Source of the DNA: Populus alba
Taxonomy: Eukaryota; Streptophyta; Magnoliopsida; Malpighiales; Salicaceae
DNA length: 64,000 bases
NCBI RefSeq assembly: GCF_005239225.2
Contig: NC_133300.1
Span: 12,801,875-12,865,874 of the forward strand
Direction of reading: 5' to 3'
Shown here: in pieces, positions 49,130 to 62,127 of the stretch
How positions within the stretch are numbered: position 1 is the stretch's first letter
Layout: every line of letters begins with the position of its first letter
Notes under the pieces: model-generated
What the model was told of the DNA's origin: nothing
Databases searched by the model: none
Seen by the model: only the letters and a program-made list of their open reading frames with translations
Position numbers and translations under genes: made by a program

Positions 49130-49313
49130 ATTATTTTTCAAAGTAGAAATATATTAAAATAATATTTTTTTTTATTTTTTAACAAATATTTGTAATATTA
49201 ACACATCAAAATGATCTAAAAATACTAAAATAATATTAATTTAAAATAAAATTAAAAATAAAATAATTTAAATTTATTTTTAAATATTTTTAAAATACAA
49301 AAACAAACCAGAC
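49130..49313. mobile_element. AT-rich MITE-like repeat, copy 3
   Basis: Shares TTTTCAAAGTAG, AATATTAACACATCAAAATG and ATACAAAAACAAACCAGA with the family at 7261-7485 and 51208-51416. Confidence 0.5.
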
Positions 49314-50285
49314 TAATGAAAACCGATTATAAAGCTAGGAACGTGAAGCAATTCCTTTCAGAGTGGAAAAAAAATATTGGATCCTGTGTGGGCATGTGTT
49401 GGTTAGGATGGATGGTGACCGGTAAGGATCGTTTTGTGGAGACAAGAACTCTCTCCTTCTGTTTCCAGCTTCTTCCTCTTCTTCTTTCTATTCTCGACAA
49501 AATATGCTGTCGTTTCAATCCTCTTTACTGTCATCTCAGCTGCAATCCACTGCTCTGTGAAAACAACAAAAACAACGAGTGTTGATGATTGATCTGACTC
49601 GGGCTTAACAGCCAAATGAAAACACTATTCACGAAGGCCATGCCCACCTGCACACAAATTGACCTATTAATATAATCCCGATATAAACTTTACATATAAT
49701 ATAAATCTTTTTTTCACAATATATATATATATATATATATATGGATGTTTATGCATGCTATTTTTGAGTTTTTACGAAGCAAAAAAAAAACAAATACAAA
49801 TCATATTTGGAAGCTTAATGTTTTCTCCAAAGTTAAATTGAATATAAAGAGAGAGCTCTTTTCAGGTAGAACCACTGAAAGGAGATAAAGATTAATGAAA
49901 AATAAGATACTTATAATCTCCCATTTTCTTGAATAAAATCACTAGAAGGGACTCTTCAACAAGAGAACATTTTAGAAGTACCTACTTTTCAACACATTTC
50001 TATATCTCTTATAGTGTATCTGACTAAGTTTTTGTTTTTATGTTTATTGCGAGGTACAATCATTCACATTACAAAACACACGAACAAAAACATAAAAAGT
50101 GATTGTTTTAATTTTTATGATTAAGATCGGATACAATTCAATTATACACAAGACTCAACTATAAAAGTTAATTTTTCTTTTTTTCTTTTTTTTTAGCTTT
50201 TCTAGTGGATTCCACACATAAAAATCCTACTTTTGTTACTGTATTTTTTTTTTTAGATGAACACACTTTTATAGATTGAACATGT
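49314..50285. other. intergenic, nothing firm recognised
   Basis: A frame of 89 codons at 49316-49585 has non-AT-rich, balanced composition, but neither motif nor splice partner was recognised; a lost gene fragment is possible. An AT microsatellite lies at 49719-49742. Confidence 0.35.
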
Positions 50286-50480
50286 TTATTTTTGCTTTTT
50301 AAAAGTATTTTTTAAAAGAATTTAAAAGAATTTTTTTTTTCTTTGCTTCAAATTAATTTTTTTTTTTTTTATGTTTTCAGATCATTTTAATATGTTGATA
50401 TCAAAAATAAATTTTTAAAAATTAAAAAAATATATTGTTTTAATAGATTTTTAAATAAAAAATATTTTAGAAAGTAATTA
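50286..50480. mobile_element. AT-rich MITE-like repeat, copy 4 (inverted)
   Basis: Same family in reverse orientation: TTTGCTTCAAATTAATTTTT, TTCAGATCATTTTAATATGT, TGATATCAAAAATAAATTTT. Confidence 0.55.
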
Positions 50481-51164
50481 CTTAACATTAAAAAAGAAAG
50501 AAAGATGCAGCACTTGATTTCCACCCACGTTTAACAAATGCTACACAACATGAGACCACAACCCAAGATTTCTAGAAATGGTACTTGTTGCTCATCTCTC
50601 AAATTTCAATAGCTCCATATTCTTCCTTGGCGTTGTCCCCTTACTAACAGACAAGAGTTACTATTCATGAAAACTTATTCAAGATTTAATAAATTAGTTT
50701 AGATTATTTTCTGATTTTACTTAAACATAACTTAATATTTTTTTATAAATAAAAAAACCTATTAATTATAATTTAGAATTTATCTCAATACACATTATTT
50801 TATCTTCAAATTCATCTTTCAAAAAACAAACTAATTAATAAGAAAGTTTTTTTTAATAAAATTGAACTTGCGAGAACGAAAAAAAACCCTAGGAAAAAAC
50901 CTAGCTCATTGTCGATGAAGGAAAAGGCCATGTAAATGGCCACAAGGAGAGCTAGACCTTCTGCCATAGAAGGATTGGAATCTCGAGTTATATAGATATC
51001 TTAAATTAATCATGCTTTGATTTGTTTGTTTCTTATTGAGCTTGGTAGAGAATGAGTGTTTTTGTTTTTAATGTAACTTTTGTGATTATAATTTTTTTAA
51101 AAATAAATTTTAAAAATATATAATTAGATGGTGTTAGTTGGATTTAAATACATGTTTGATAATA
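50481..51164. other. intergenic, nothing recognised
   Basis: AT-rich DNA without supported features. Confidence 0.4.
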
Positions 51165-51594
51165 ATTGTGGTTGAGATTTATATGAAGTAAAAAAACATG
51201 TATAAAATGTTTGGTAGTTATGTGGTTGCAGTTGCTTTTCAAAATGCTTTTTACTTGAAAATGTATTAAAATAATGTATTTTTATTTTTAAAAAATTATT
51301 TTTAATATCAGCGCATCAAAATAATCTAAAAACATAAAAAAATATATTAATTTGAAGTAAAGAAAAAAATAAAAAATATTTTAAAAAAAAAACGCTTTTG
51401 AAACGGAAAAACAAATAGTATTTTACAAAATTCAATTAAAAAAAATGTAAAAACTGATTCATGAAAACAACGTTTTAAACTTAAATTTTTAGTGGGTCCT
51501 ATAATATATAACATAATTTTTATAGTTATCAAATATTTTATTGTGTTTTTTTCTACAGTAAATATAAAAATAGGTACAAAACAAACACGGCCTA
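51165..51594. mobile_element. nested MITE pair
   Basis: An inner copy of the AT-rich family (51208-51416) starts TGTTTGGTAGTTATGTGGTT and ends CGCTTTTGAAACGGAAAAAC with ACAAAT. It is enclosed by sequence that itself starts CATGTTTGATAATAATTGTG and ends GTACAAAACAAACACGGCC, which looks like the inverted ends of a second MITE family. This suggests one MITE inserted into another. Outer boundaries are approximate. Confidence 0.5.
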
Positions 51595-53829
51595 AGAAAT
51601 CAATGCAGGTATATATATATACACACACATACAGATGAAATTATTGATGGCACGTCCAAAGCAAAATGAGTTGTCAATGTGAGTGATTGTGTCTAGCTAC
51701 TTATAGATTATATTTTTAATGAAAGCAGGCAATTGGTATTTTTATTTATTTGATTATTTAATGTGACAAATTGAGAAATACTTGTAGATATTATTATCCT
51801 ACTAGATTCTTGGATATATGTTTTTTTTTTGTCTTAGATTGGAGAGATGCTGACATCAAATTGAGATATTTTATAAGAAAATGGAGGGGTAAAAAGTCAT
51901 TGAATCTAAGCGACATCATTTTGGTACCGTCCGATTTGGTGGGGCCCGCCAACATGTGGAAGTGTCATTCACACATAAGGTAATGAAGATGCCTTGGTTG
52001 CATAGTATCTTTCCACGTAATACATCAATCTCCAGTCTGTGTAACCTGCCGACAAATACTACCCGATGGCTTCAAGAAATATTAGTTGTTTTGCATATGA
52101 ATTTCACATATAATGACTTTAGCTATCAGCTTTTTATTATTAAAAATAATTAATTCTTTGCCGTTTAGACTCCAATTAATGTTTCATTTCTCGTTCTATA
52201 ATTTAAAATTCCCAAATGTTATGCTTCTAGCTAGTTTCTTAAAAAACTTTTAAGTGTTTTGGTGAGAAATCACAGCTTATACAGGAGGAAAACAAGAAAA
52301 AAAAAAGTTAATAAAATATAAATATGTCATCTTTTTTTTAGTTAATTAATTAATAGTTCCCGGAAAAGTTGAGATTATCGAAAAACTATTTGTAAAAGTT
52401 ATAAATTGTGGAAGTAGAAGTGGAATATATATATATATATATATATAAAACCACAAGTTAACCTATAAAGGGAAGAATCCTTGTCTTTATCAAGAGCTTT
52501 TTTTTTTTTAAGATTAACATAAATGTTTGGATCAGTTTATGTGTATCTTGAATTAATTTTACGGATCTTGAAATTAATAACCATATAAACTTTTAGTGGT
52601 TCTAAAATTTATAAAACTCGAACTAATAATCTTTAAAAAACAAATCTATAATCTGACCAATTAAATTATATTCTTTAAGATTTTACCCAGAGGTTTTTAA
52701 TACAACTATTGAGAGTAAAAAGTCACCTAATTAATTTCTTGAATGATATATATATATATATATAATTGGGATAAATTAATTACACACGGGCACCATTATT
52801 TTCTTACTTAATACACGGACGTTCAAATTAAGCTATACTCAGCAGGAATGCATAATGCATTTGCATATATATCCAAGTATGTCATTGTCACATACTTGAA
52901 TTGATAATAAGCACCCAAGAACATGTTCCTGTGTTTGCCATACTAAATGACTTGATTATTAATTATTCTAAAAAGGGATTTAATAATAATTTCTGTTGAG
53001 ATATGAAAACGTTTCTTAGATAAAAAGGATTTGTTTTATAATCATTGTGTAAATAACTTATTAGAATTATTGTTAAACTAATATTTAGAATTCTTGTTAG
53101 AATATTATAGTTTGAGCTTGTTTTATCCTATAATTTACCTACAATTATAAAATAATATAAATCAACACTCGATAATACTCAGGAACTAAGTTGTTTAGAA
53201 ACAAAAAGAAGAAAATATTCAATTCAAGCAAAATTGTAACAAAAAAATAACACAAAAAAATAAACAACAACGATAAATAAATAAATCTACTAAAAAAGAA
53301 TTTCCACATAACCTAGAAAACTTATTCCAGAACTCATATTTCAGCAACAAATAAATTAAGAACTAACATAAATCCAACTAAAATCCAACACAATTGATCT
53401 CATATCAAAATAAATCCTACAACAACATTCATACAATTATTAAGAACATAAAAATTTATAAATAAAATAAAAAACAAGTATAATGAAAAAAAAAAAAAAA
53501 AGAGAAGAAAAAAGAAAAATCTTATCTTAATTTAATTGCGAGTGAAGTTGAGAAGAGAAAAGAAAATACAAATTCATAAAGTATGTTAATTAAAAAAAAA
53601 AAAAACTAAGGAGAGAAAAGAAGAAGAGAGGAGAAGACATAAATGTGCGTGGAGGGAAAAAAAAAGAAGAAGGAGTTGAGGATAGAAAGAGAAAGAAAGA
53701 AGGACGTTGTTTATGTTTTTTTTTTAACAAAAAGGGGAAGAGATAAGAAGAAAAGAAGAAGAAGAGTGTCTGTTATGAAATGAGAAATTCTGGTTTTTTA
53801 ACTGGAGCATTTTACAAACAGTTTTACAT
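51595..53829. other. intergenic, AT-rich with simple repeats
   Basis: AT dinucleotide tracts at about 52427-52446 and 52745-52764, and an A/G-rich tract at 53480-53770. No gene seen. Confidence 0.4.
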
Positions 53830-54465
53830 ATGAATAATTAAATATTAATAATTTTTAATCATTTTATCAGTGATTTCGTATCTAATATTTAATTAAAATT
53901 TTTAATTTAATAAAAAAAATTTCAAAAACCCCTAAATATTACCGATAACTTTTCAATATGTTGGTCATTGCATCTGTTATATTTAATTTAAAATTTTAAT
54001 TTAATCAAAAATTTTCAGAAAACCCTCAAATATCATTGACGACTTTTCAATTCATTGGTGATTTTGTCTATAAAAAACAGTAATTAACAGTGCAATTGTG
54101 AAGTGGACAATTTCAGAGCTCTCTAAAAAATATTGATGAAATTAATTTTTCGGTGATACTCTCTATAATTAACATAATGAACAATGCCACAGAGAAATAA
54201 TAGTTTATCGATGAGTTTATAGAGGGATTTAATCAATGGTATTAATTTGTCGGTAATATTATTTGTATAAATAGCACTTCATCGTATTTTTTAGTTTTTT
54301 TTTTAATTCTTTCTTTTCTCTTAGTATATACCGAGAGAATACTTTCGTCAGTGTTTACCAATGAATAAAAAGTGAGAATATTCTGTTAGTAAAATTCACT
54401 ATAATCTACTGATAAAAATATTTCATTGGTATTTTTATTTATATTTATTAATGTTTTGAAAGTGA
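53830..54465 (+). mobile_element. possible CACTA subterminal relic
   Basis: Repeated phrases such as ATTACCGATAACTTTTCAAT, TCAATGGTATTAATTTGTCGG and TTATCGATGAGTTTATAGAG resemble the subterminal repeats at 11.6-12.5 and 25.7-26.2 kb. A possible end, TTTGAAAGTG, lies at 54465. No transposase sequence and no opposite terminus seen. Confidence 0.35.
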
Positions 54466-56017
54466 TAGCTGCAGCTCAAAATAGAAGCAACAACAGACTT
54501 TCTTAACCATAACATACACACCACCGACAAGAATTTGTCATGTACTCTAGTGTTCATAGAAAGAGCCCTTCATTTCTATTCTCCCCCGGGAGGTTTTGGA
54601 GGTGTTCTTTGAGATAATAGACGCAATAGTCTTTTTTATGAAACAACAAACTTATATGCAAAATTATAACCTCCACGACAACAATGCTTGTATTTGCAGA
54701 AGATAAATGTAGCAGAAAACAGAGTAGCTGGAGCACTCTTTCATGGCAGCAAAGAAATTAATTTCATTATTTGTTTATATTGCTCAAACAGGTTTTCCTC
54801 TCGGAACTGATCTTAGCAAAGCGACATCAAAGATCTTAAATGAGGTATTGTGAGAGTTTAAGAATATATTTGACAACTATTTCGTGCAAAAAAAGAGTTT
54901 AAGAATAGTCTTTGCTAATAATGTTTTGATCGCTCATTGGTAAAAGCAAAACGTACTCTGTGAAGTAAAACTCGTTTTAGAAAATCTGGTTCTAGTATTA
55001 CTTTAGATTAAAAGTAAATTGATTGTAGTTGCAAGATAGGTAAAATATTAAGTTTGTCTTTTAATAATTATGGATTTAAGTTTTGTCAGGCCACTAAAAG
55101 CTTTAAAAACTTATATGATTGTTAATTTTATGGCCTATAAAATTAATCAAAATATGTACAAGACTTGAATACTCACATTAATAATAATAACAATAATAAA
55201 AGACAATCTCAATATTAGAATATTATTTGATATTTGCACTTAAAAAGACTTTTTTTAAAGGAGAATTCTTGTTTAAATAATTAATTAGAATTCTTATTAA
55301 ATAAGTATTTAAATTTTCTGTTGAAGTATGATAATTTGAGCTTATTTTTATGTATGTATTGAATATCAATAAATAAAAACAAAGAAGGTTAAATACTTGG
55401 AGTTTAACAATTTATACATCCCCATCTACAAGATCATTGAGACTATTGTAATTTGTTAATTCTTTATTTTTTTTAAATACGTGCCCCTCAAGTACATGGA
55501 TTTATTATTCAAAATTGTAATATTCTACCAACAAATTAATCACTTAAATGATTTATGGAAAGTAATAAACACGGGAAAGAGAGGAAAAAGAGAAGGTTGA
55601 GATCTCCCTTTCGTTACAAATGACATTGCCTGTGCATTTAATAACTGGTTGGATACAAACGAGCTAGGGCACAGTACCGAACTAAGGGCCTTCATACTGT
55701 GACCTCACACACTTACTCAAGCAAGAAGAATTAAAAGCCTTATTTTATCTCTTTTTTTTCTTTTTTTTTTTGTCACCACAAACATTTTGATTTACTTGCA
55801 GTTCTATTTGTATTTTAAATGTTCGTGCAGCTGCCTCTGGACGCACATATTACTCACTCTTGCATAAAAAAAAAAATGCAGTCTCGAGGCTCGAATCTAA
55901 TGCCAGCCATCTTCAACTGCAGAAACTCGCAATTATAGGAAAGCGGGAAGGGCCAATTCATCGCAAATATTAACCCTATATATATCTTACTCTTGTGGCT
56001 GTGATGTGTGATCGTGT
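54466..56017. other. intergenic, downstream of the expansin gene
   Basis: No coding sequence recognised. The last 100-200 bp should be expansin 3' untranslated region. Confidence 0.4.
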
Positions 56018-56959
56018 CTAGTACCTAAACTGCCCTCCACTGTATGTCTGTCCAAAGGACCAGCCAGCAGGGGCAACATTGTAAGAAACCACTCTGCGAC
56101 CATCACTTGTGGTGACTAGAAAAGAGAGACTTTGCCCATCAAGGTAAGTATTACTCTGCCAATTTTGGCCCCAGTTTCTTGACATTGCCTGCCATCGAGT
56201 TCTTGAACCCTTGATGGCCACAGAACGCACATCACCGGCGCCGCCAACGTTGGTGATCAGGACTAAATTGAAGTATGAGTGGCCATTGATGGTGAACCTA
56301 ATGCCTCCACTCTTCCTGCATCTTACCCTATGATAAACCATGGCCTTAATGATTAGATTAAAAAAAACTCTGAACGTAATTAATAAATTAAATGAAGGCA
56401 CGGTAAGTTGTTGCTTAGCATGCCTTCTGTAAATTACTGGGACGATTCCGGCTCTATATTGGGCAATGTGCTGGAAGACAGGTTGAGAGAGATCAAAATG
56501 CTTGTTGGGAGGATCACACCAGCCTCCGGGAGGGCAGAAGTTAGTGGCAGTGACCACAATGGAGCCACGCAGGCACCACTTAGGGTCATTCACACATCTG
56601 ATCTCAAAACAAGCCCCGCAGCTCAGACCATTGTCGAACAATGCAGTGCTCAGTGCTGCTGTGTTAGCTCCATAACCCTGGCTGTACAGGTTTCCATAGC
56701 CACAAGCCCCGCCTTGAAACGTAAATAACCAAGCCAAGGTTAGCTAGGACGGCAGTTCAAGGAGATTACACATGATAGAACCTGCATGTACAATATGATT
56801 TTCTTGGGAAAAAACATACACCAGTAACATACCCATTGTCCCTGAAGCATCGCCGCCTCCATAGAAGGTGGCATGTGCGTTAATCCAACCTCCATAATAT
56901 CCATGAACAGACGAGACAATGGAGAGAAACCCCACTAAAAGAAACCCAAAAAGAGCCAT
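56018..56959 (-). CDS. alpha-expansin (EXPA), 3 exons
   Basis: Secreted cell-wall-loosening protein. Minus-strand exons: 56959-56833, 56712-56424, 56327-56018; 726 nt gives 241 aa. A signal peptide of about 20 residues precedes [20 protein letters not shown]. Domain 1 (GH45-like) has [29 protein letters not shown] and the HFD motif in [11 protein letters not shown]. Domain 2 has [39 protein letters not shown] and ends [12 protein letters not shown]. The segment [10 protein letters not shown] is shorter than the usual CPPNNA...GGWC form, so this is a variant within EXPA. Intron 1 is GT-AG. Intron 2 (56423-56328) joins YRR to VRCRKSGG only with a GC donor (AAG/GCATGC) and AG acceptor; it is 96 nt without stops, so retention would give a longer open frame of plausible length. 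The family model favours splicing. Confidence 0.92.
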
Positions 56960-58069
56960 TTTCCTGCACGAAATTATATGAACCCCTCAGGCAATGTCAC
57001 ATTTCACCTGCTTAAAAATAAAAGTACAGCAATACTAAATAAATAAATAAATAAAAATCTTGCTAGTAATTAAGGAAAACGAAAGGAAAAGGGAAAAGGG
57101 AAAAAGGAAAAAGATAGTGTTAGTAGAAAACGATAAACCTTGGAAAAAGATAGTAATTGTGGGAAATGAAGAGTGGAGAGGAGGCTTGAGCGGAATAAAT
57201 AGAAGTCAGTCAACATCACACCTGAACCTGATTAAAAAAACCAGACTAGCTTTCAGCAAAAGGGGCCATACAACTGTTAAGTGGTTTTTACTTTGTTCAG
57301 ATTTGTGGAAACAATGGAGAATTTGGTTTTAAGGGTCTGAAAGTGGTTTTTTTCGAGATTCAAAACCTGGAACCGAGTGGTTTTGAAGCTGTCCATTATG
57401 GAACTGTCAATAACTCTGGGTGGGACATGGTGAATGGCTCTGCTCGGTTAGCGTTCTTTTCTTTACTAATTCAGGCCTGAAATATTTTATTACAATGTGC
57501 CTGGTAATAATGAAGATGAGGTTGCCTAGTAATAATGAAGATGAGGTTGGCATGACGTCATATGATTTATAATGATTAATCCGTTTATTGTATAAAATCA
57601 GCTGGTGATTTAGTAGTTGGATAAATTTTTAAAACTAAAAATAATGTGGTGAATGTTATTGAATAATGACAACATTCACTTGAATATTAAATTTAACATT
57701 CAAACCAAATATTTATTTAATTACAATATGTTTATTGCTTCCAATCCTTCCTCGGACATTAATCCCCATACCATAAAAGATCAAATTCTTTGAGATAACA
57801 ATATTGAAATGTTAAAACACAAGTATCAATATATACATAAAAAAAAAAAACCACTATCAACTTGATATAAAATTTACTGCATTAACAGTTTCAATTCTTA
57901 TTCAATATAACTTGCTTATATTGTTTTCAATATACAAAAAAAAAAAAAATGCATTATAAGTTTAAAATTTCTTACTATAAGACAGAGCTATAAAATAAAA
58001 GTTATTTGATGAAATTTTTAAAACATGTGAGAACTCATTTGAAATGTTAACTAGATTATTTTTTTGCTT
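56960..58069. other. upstream region of the expansin gene
   Basis: Expected to contain the expansin promoter; no defined element identified. The Lys/Arg-rich frame at 57060-57332 is a purine-rich tract. Confidence 0.4.
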
Positions 58070-58480
58070 TACAAGAATCAAGTCCTAGGACAATTGTTGA
58101 GTGGGAACATAATGAATAACTTGATAATGAAAAATTGTTTTTGATAGAATTTTATGGGCATTTAGTCCTACAATTGAGAGCTTTAAATCTTTTAGGCCAA
58201 TTATAAATGTGGATGACACTCATATGCATGAAAGGTGGTTCAGTGAAAAATTATTGATTATAATTGCTTTTAATATAGACAATGAGATTTTTTTTTCTTT
58301 GGCTTTTGCCTTAATTGAAGAAGAAAATAATGTTGACTAGAGATGATTTTTACTACTTATTCAAAATAATGTTGACTAGAGATGATTTTTATAACTTATT
58401 CAATGTCACATTATAGACGATCATAGTGGTATATGTATAATATTGGATAGGAATGCTGGTATTAAACATTGAATGATAAT
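58070..58480 (+). pseudogene. Mutator-like (MULE) transposase fragment
   Basis: The plus strand reads PRTIVEWEHNE, then after a frame change near 58150 LWAFSPTIESFKSFRPIINV and DDTHMHERWFSEKLLIIIAF, then FFSLAFALIEEENN and finally GICIILDRNAGIKH. This matches the order of the MULE transposase core (FWAFGPSIEGF, the IDGTHL block with the first catalytic acid, PLAFAIVEEEN, and the ISDRHAGI block). Stops and a 39-bp internal duplication disable it. No terminal inverted repeats were found around it. Confidence 0.8.
58324..58401 (+). repeat. 39-bp tandem duplication within the MULE fragment
   Basis: Two units, 58324-58362 and 58363-58401, differ at one base (TACTACTT against TATAACTT). Since 39 is a multiple of three it keeps the transposase frame. 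Confidence 0.9.
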
Positions 58481-59859
58481 TTTTTATTTTAAAAAACATG
58501 CTTCTAATAAAAAATATATTTTCATCAAAAACATTAATGAATAAGTAAAAGAGTATCTTGTCTTGAGAAATTCAATTTTTTTTTCCTGAGTTTAAATTAT
58601 TTCATCTTGAAAATAATTATTTTAATTACCTCAAATTATTATTAAAAAGACATGTTTTAATTAATTAATACTTTTTAAGTGATTATTGATTATTTTGTCA
58701 ATGCATACTTTATTTAATTAATTAACATGATACTTTATAAAAACAAATTGATACTTTTAAAGTTCTTATTGATACTTTTTAAGTGCTTTTTTATTATTTT
58801 GTCAATGCATACTTTAATTAATTAATTAACATGATACTTTATAAAAAACATTGAATTGATACTTTTAAAGTGCTTAGTTATACTTTTTAAGTGCTTTTTG
58901 ATTATTTTAAAATGATGGTGTTAAAAATAAAATAAAAAAAACTATTATGATGTATTTTTAATTGAAAAACACCTTACAATACATTATCAAATATAAAAAA
59001 ACACTTATTTTCAGGAGCTTACATGATGAAAATTTATATGTTAAGATAAAATATTTTTTTAAAAAAAACAAACCTAGAGACAAACACAAAATGCATGCCA
59101 TGCCCATCTATGACAAGCAGCAACACAAAATAAAAAGGGATCAGGGAACTTAAAATTCAACCGAACACATATTTAAGTTAAGAAAAAATCAATTTAAGAT
59201 ATACATATATTAAAAAGTTAAAATATATATATTAACAAAACTCTAAAACACGTAAGGAAATCATTGCACCCACAAACATGAAAAACTATTAATTGCTACA
59301 ATAGTATTATAATTTTTCCCTTAAATAAAAATTAAAAAGCCTTTAGGCTTGGGGGTATTTTAGTCTTTTCACATGACCCATTAATCATTAAAGGATGTCC
59401 AGGGGTGTATGTATATTTTCAATTTTTAAAATAGTAAAATGACTAAAATGCCCTCAATGTAAAAAAAAAATTAAAATGTTAACTAAGGGCATTTTTATTT
59501 TTTTATTTAAAAAAACATGTTTACCCTTGGATTTAAGAAAAAATATAAGCCATATTCCATAAGATTTTCATCATTTCGCAACCGTTTTATTGTTAATTCC
59601 ATACTAATAGAGGGTATTTTGATAATTTGTTTTGAATAATTAATATGAATATTAAAAAACCTGTCAATGTATGCTCTTCACATGTTAATATGTAAAAGGA
59701 GGTCCCGTGCTATTTGGACAACGTATGTGTCACTTCCCAATGGTCAAATCCTACCAATTCCACCATGTTTTGGAAGTGTCTTCATGTTCTTTTCCTATTA
59801 GTGTAGTAGTGGGGTAGTTTGTCGCTAGTTGATTTTTTTCTTCTTATTTTCTCTACTCT
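58481..59859. other. intergenic with short tandem repeat
   Basis: About 58678-58893 holds two and a fraction units of about 105 bp (shared TTTGTCAATGCATACTTTA, ATTAACATGATACTTTATAA, GATACTTTTAAAG). The rest is AT-rich without genes. Confidence 0.5.
58678..58893. repeat. tandem repeat, about 105-bp unit, two copies
   Basis: Copies at about 58678-58782 and 58783-58890, each starting at AAGTG and containing TTTGTCAATGCATACTTTA and ending TACTTTTTAA. Confidence 0.75.
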
Positions 59860-60690
59860 TCTCTAAAAAGTACTTTTGGTCCTCTTTTCTTTTTATATTT
59901 CAACTTCAATCCCTACAATTTTGATTTTTTTTTTAATTTTTGTTCTTGGTCTTTTTATAAAAAATTTATTTGTTTTCAAGATAGTCCTTCAATTACAATT
60001 TGCCATATTATTTTTTAAAATTTGGCCATTCTGTAAAAGTTTTACTATTTTTCAATTTCATCATTCAATCCAAGGTTATGGTGTAATATATTTTCTATTT
60101 TGATCTTCATTCTTTTGAATTTTTTTTTCTTTTTTAAAAGTTATTTTTCTTTTCAATTTAACCCTCCAATAAAAAATTATAGGTTGCCCTCTAATTTATT
60201 TTTTATTTTGATTTTCACCCACATTATTTTAATCACAATCTTTTTATTTTAGATTGTTTTGTGTAATTAATTTTTTTTTTCAATTTCATCATTTAACATT
60301 TGATTTGTTATGGATTATGCTTCATAGTTTTTTTTTCTAATGTACCTGGGTCACGAAATTTAAAAGCAAATACGAGTTGACATCTTTTTTTTCTTTGTTT
60401 ATTTTCTTTTTCGGTTTCATCATTTGAAATTTACATTGACTTTGTGGTTTTTTTAAAAAAAAATTTATTTTCTATTGAGTTATTCCAATCTCATGATCTA
60501 AGCCATGAGTTTTGAGAGTTAACCTAGGTTGACTCGCTTCTTATTATTCAAATTACATGTATATCATACTAACTCGTGTTGACTCAACTTTTTTTTTTTT
60601 CTAATCTAATTTTGTACTTTCAAGGTTTTTTTTTTAAAAAAAAGTTATCATGGTTTTTATTTTTATAAAAACATTGTCTATTTATTATCA
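59860..60690. repeat. AT-rich degenerate repeat family
   Basis: Repeated phrases TTTCAATTTCATCATT, CAATCTCATGATCTAAGCC and GTTAACCTAGGTTGACTCG mark this as the same family as 22.2-24.0 and 45.0-46.1 kb. Poly-T tracts separate the units. Confidence 0.55.
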
Positions 60691-60695
60691 TTACT

Positions 60696-60701
<6 letters not shown>

Positions 60702-60738
<37 letters not shown>

Positions 60739-60739
60739 G
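60702..60739. repeat. (ATT)n microsatellite
   Basis: About 12 uninterrupted ATT units. Confidence 0.95.
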
Positions 60740-62127
60740 TCTAATGAAAATAAGATCAACTTATTAAACCCAGTAGGGGCTTTAACTCGAGTTGTTTGCT
60801 TTTCCTATTTCTTTTAAACACATTTGTGGCACTAGACTATCATTTATTTTTTATTATTCTAATTTTGGTTTTTATTTTAATTGATACTTTTTTTAATGCA
60901 TTTTTTTCAATATTGTTTTAGTTTATGTTTCAATTAATATCTTTACATGATGAAAATCATTTTTAAAAATACAAAGTATTTATTTTTATATAATATTTTT
61001 CATATATGCAATCTTGCATGATATTCATTTTATTTTATTTTATTGAATTAATTTTTTTTGTGTCTACTTTTATTATTGTTCAATTGAATTAAAAATTTAA
61101 TTTTCAATAAACATAACAGAGTAAATATCCATATTGTGAGACTAAATATTTTGATCTCTTGATTTTTTTAATTTTATTTTTAATTATTGTTAATATTTTT
61201 TTATTTATTTAAATGGATGATTATTAATTTATTTAATTAGATGCTTGTATAGGATTTTTAGTTTATACTTTTGTAATTTTTTTAATGTAAAAAAACATGT
61301 TTGAAAAGCGCATATATATATATATATATATATCTGATTTTTTTATTATAACAAAATATACGAACCATATTGAAACACAAGTCAATTAGCAACTCGTACA
61401 AAAAAGTTATATTCACTAATTTCCTCTACCAGTTTCAGTGAAAGTTCATTGCAAAAGTCAAAACTACTGTAAGAAAAACAGAAGAGGGCCAGCTGATTTG
61501 AAATGACAAGGAAAGAGATATGATTAAATAAATAAATAAATAAAAAAAAGGAAATTTGTCAAAATATTCCAGCTTTACACACCACCGTTGATGTACCCTT
61601 TACAAATTAAAATGAATTGTTTCCTCACGACAAGTCCACAAACAATTAACAAAGCATTTGGAGGACATTAGGAACCCAAATCAACCAATTGCTAGATTTT
61701 GCAGACATGTACAACGTACAAGTTGTGTTTTGATTTTGTTTGTCTCGATTGAGGGGTGAATTATAGATCAGCTAGTTGCCATTTCCATCGTCCCATTTTC
61801 GTTGCCGAAATAAGTTCTTGTCTCTTGCCTTCCCTTTGGTAGGGGAGATCAAATTCTTCTGCAGGCCTAGCCTAAATGACTGGGCTTCATTGATTTTAAT
61901 GAACTTGGCTAGTACAAACTTGAGAGCAAATTACGTGTACAAATACTCCATGGTTTTTTTTTTTAATTATTATTAATATGATTGTTTAGAAATAATTTAT
62001 ATACATTTAAACTAATTTTATAAATCTTAAAATTAATAACCAAATAGCTCTAACAAGAACTCAAACTCTTGAGCAGTTGAAGCATGGAAATAGCTAAAAA
62101 CTAAACCCTACCCAACAAAGGCTTTTT
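60740..62127. other. intergenic, AT-rich
   Basis: Contains an AT microsatellite at about 61312-61333. No coding sequence recognised; the frame at 61776-61976 has no motif. Confidence 0.4.

Noticed and set aside
53480..53770. Purine-rich A/G tract as a possible regulatory element
   Set aside because: Simple-sequence composition only; no nearby gene whose promoter it could plausibly be.
56018..56737. Expansin as a single 239-codon exon
   Set aside because: It starts inside intron 1, and the 32 residues read from intron 2 interrupt the conserved YRR-VRCRK join; a spliced model fits the family better, although retention remains possible.
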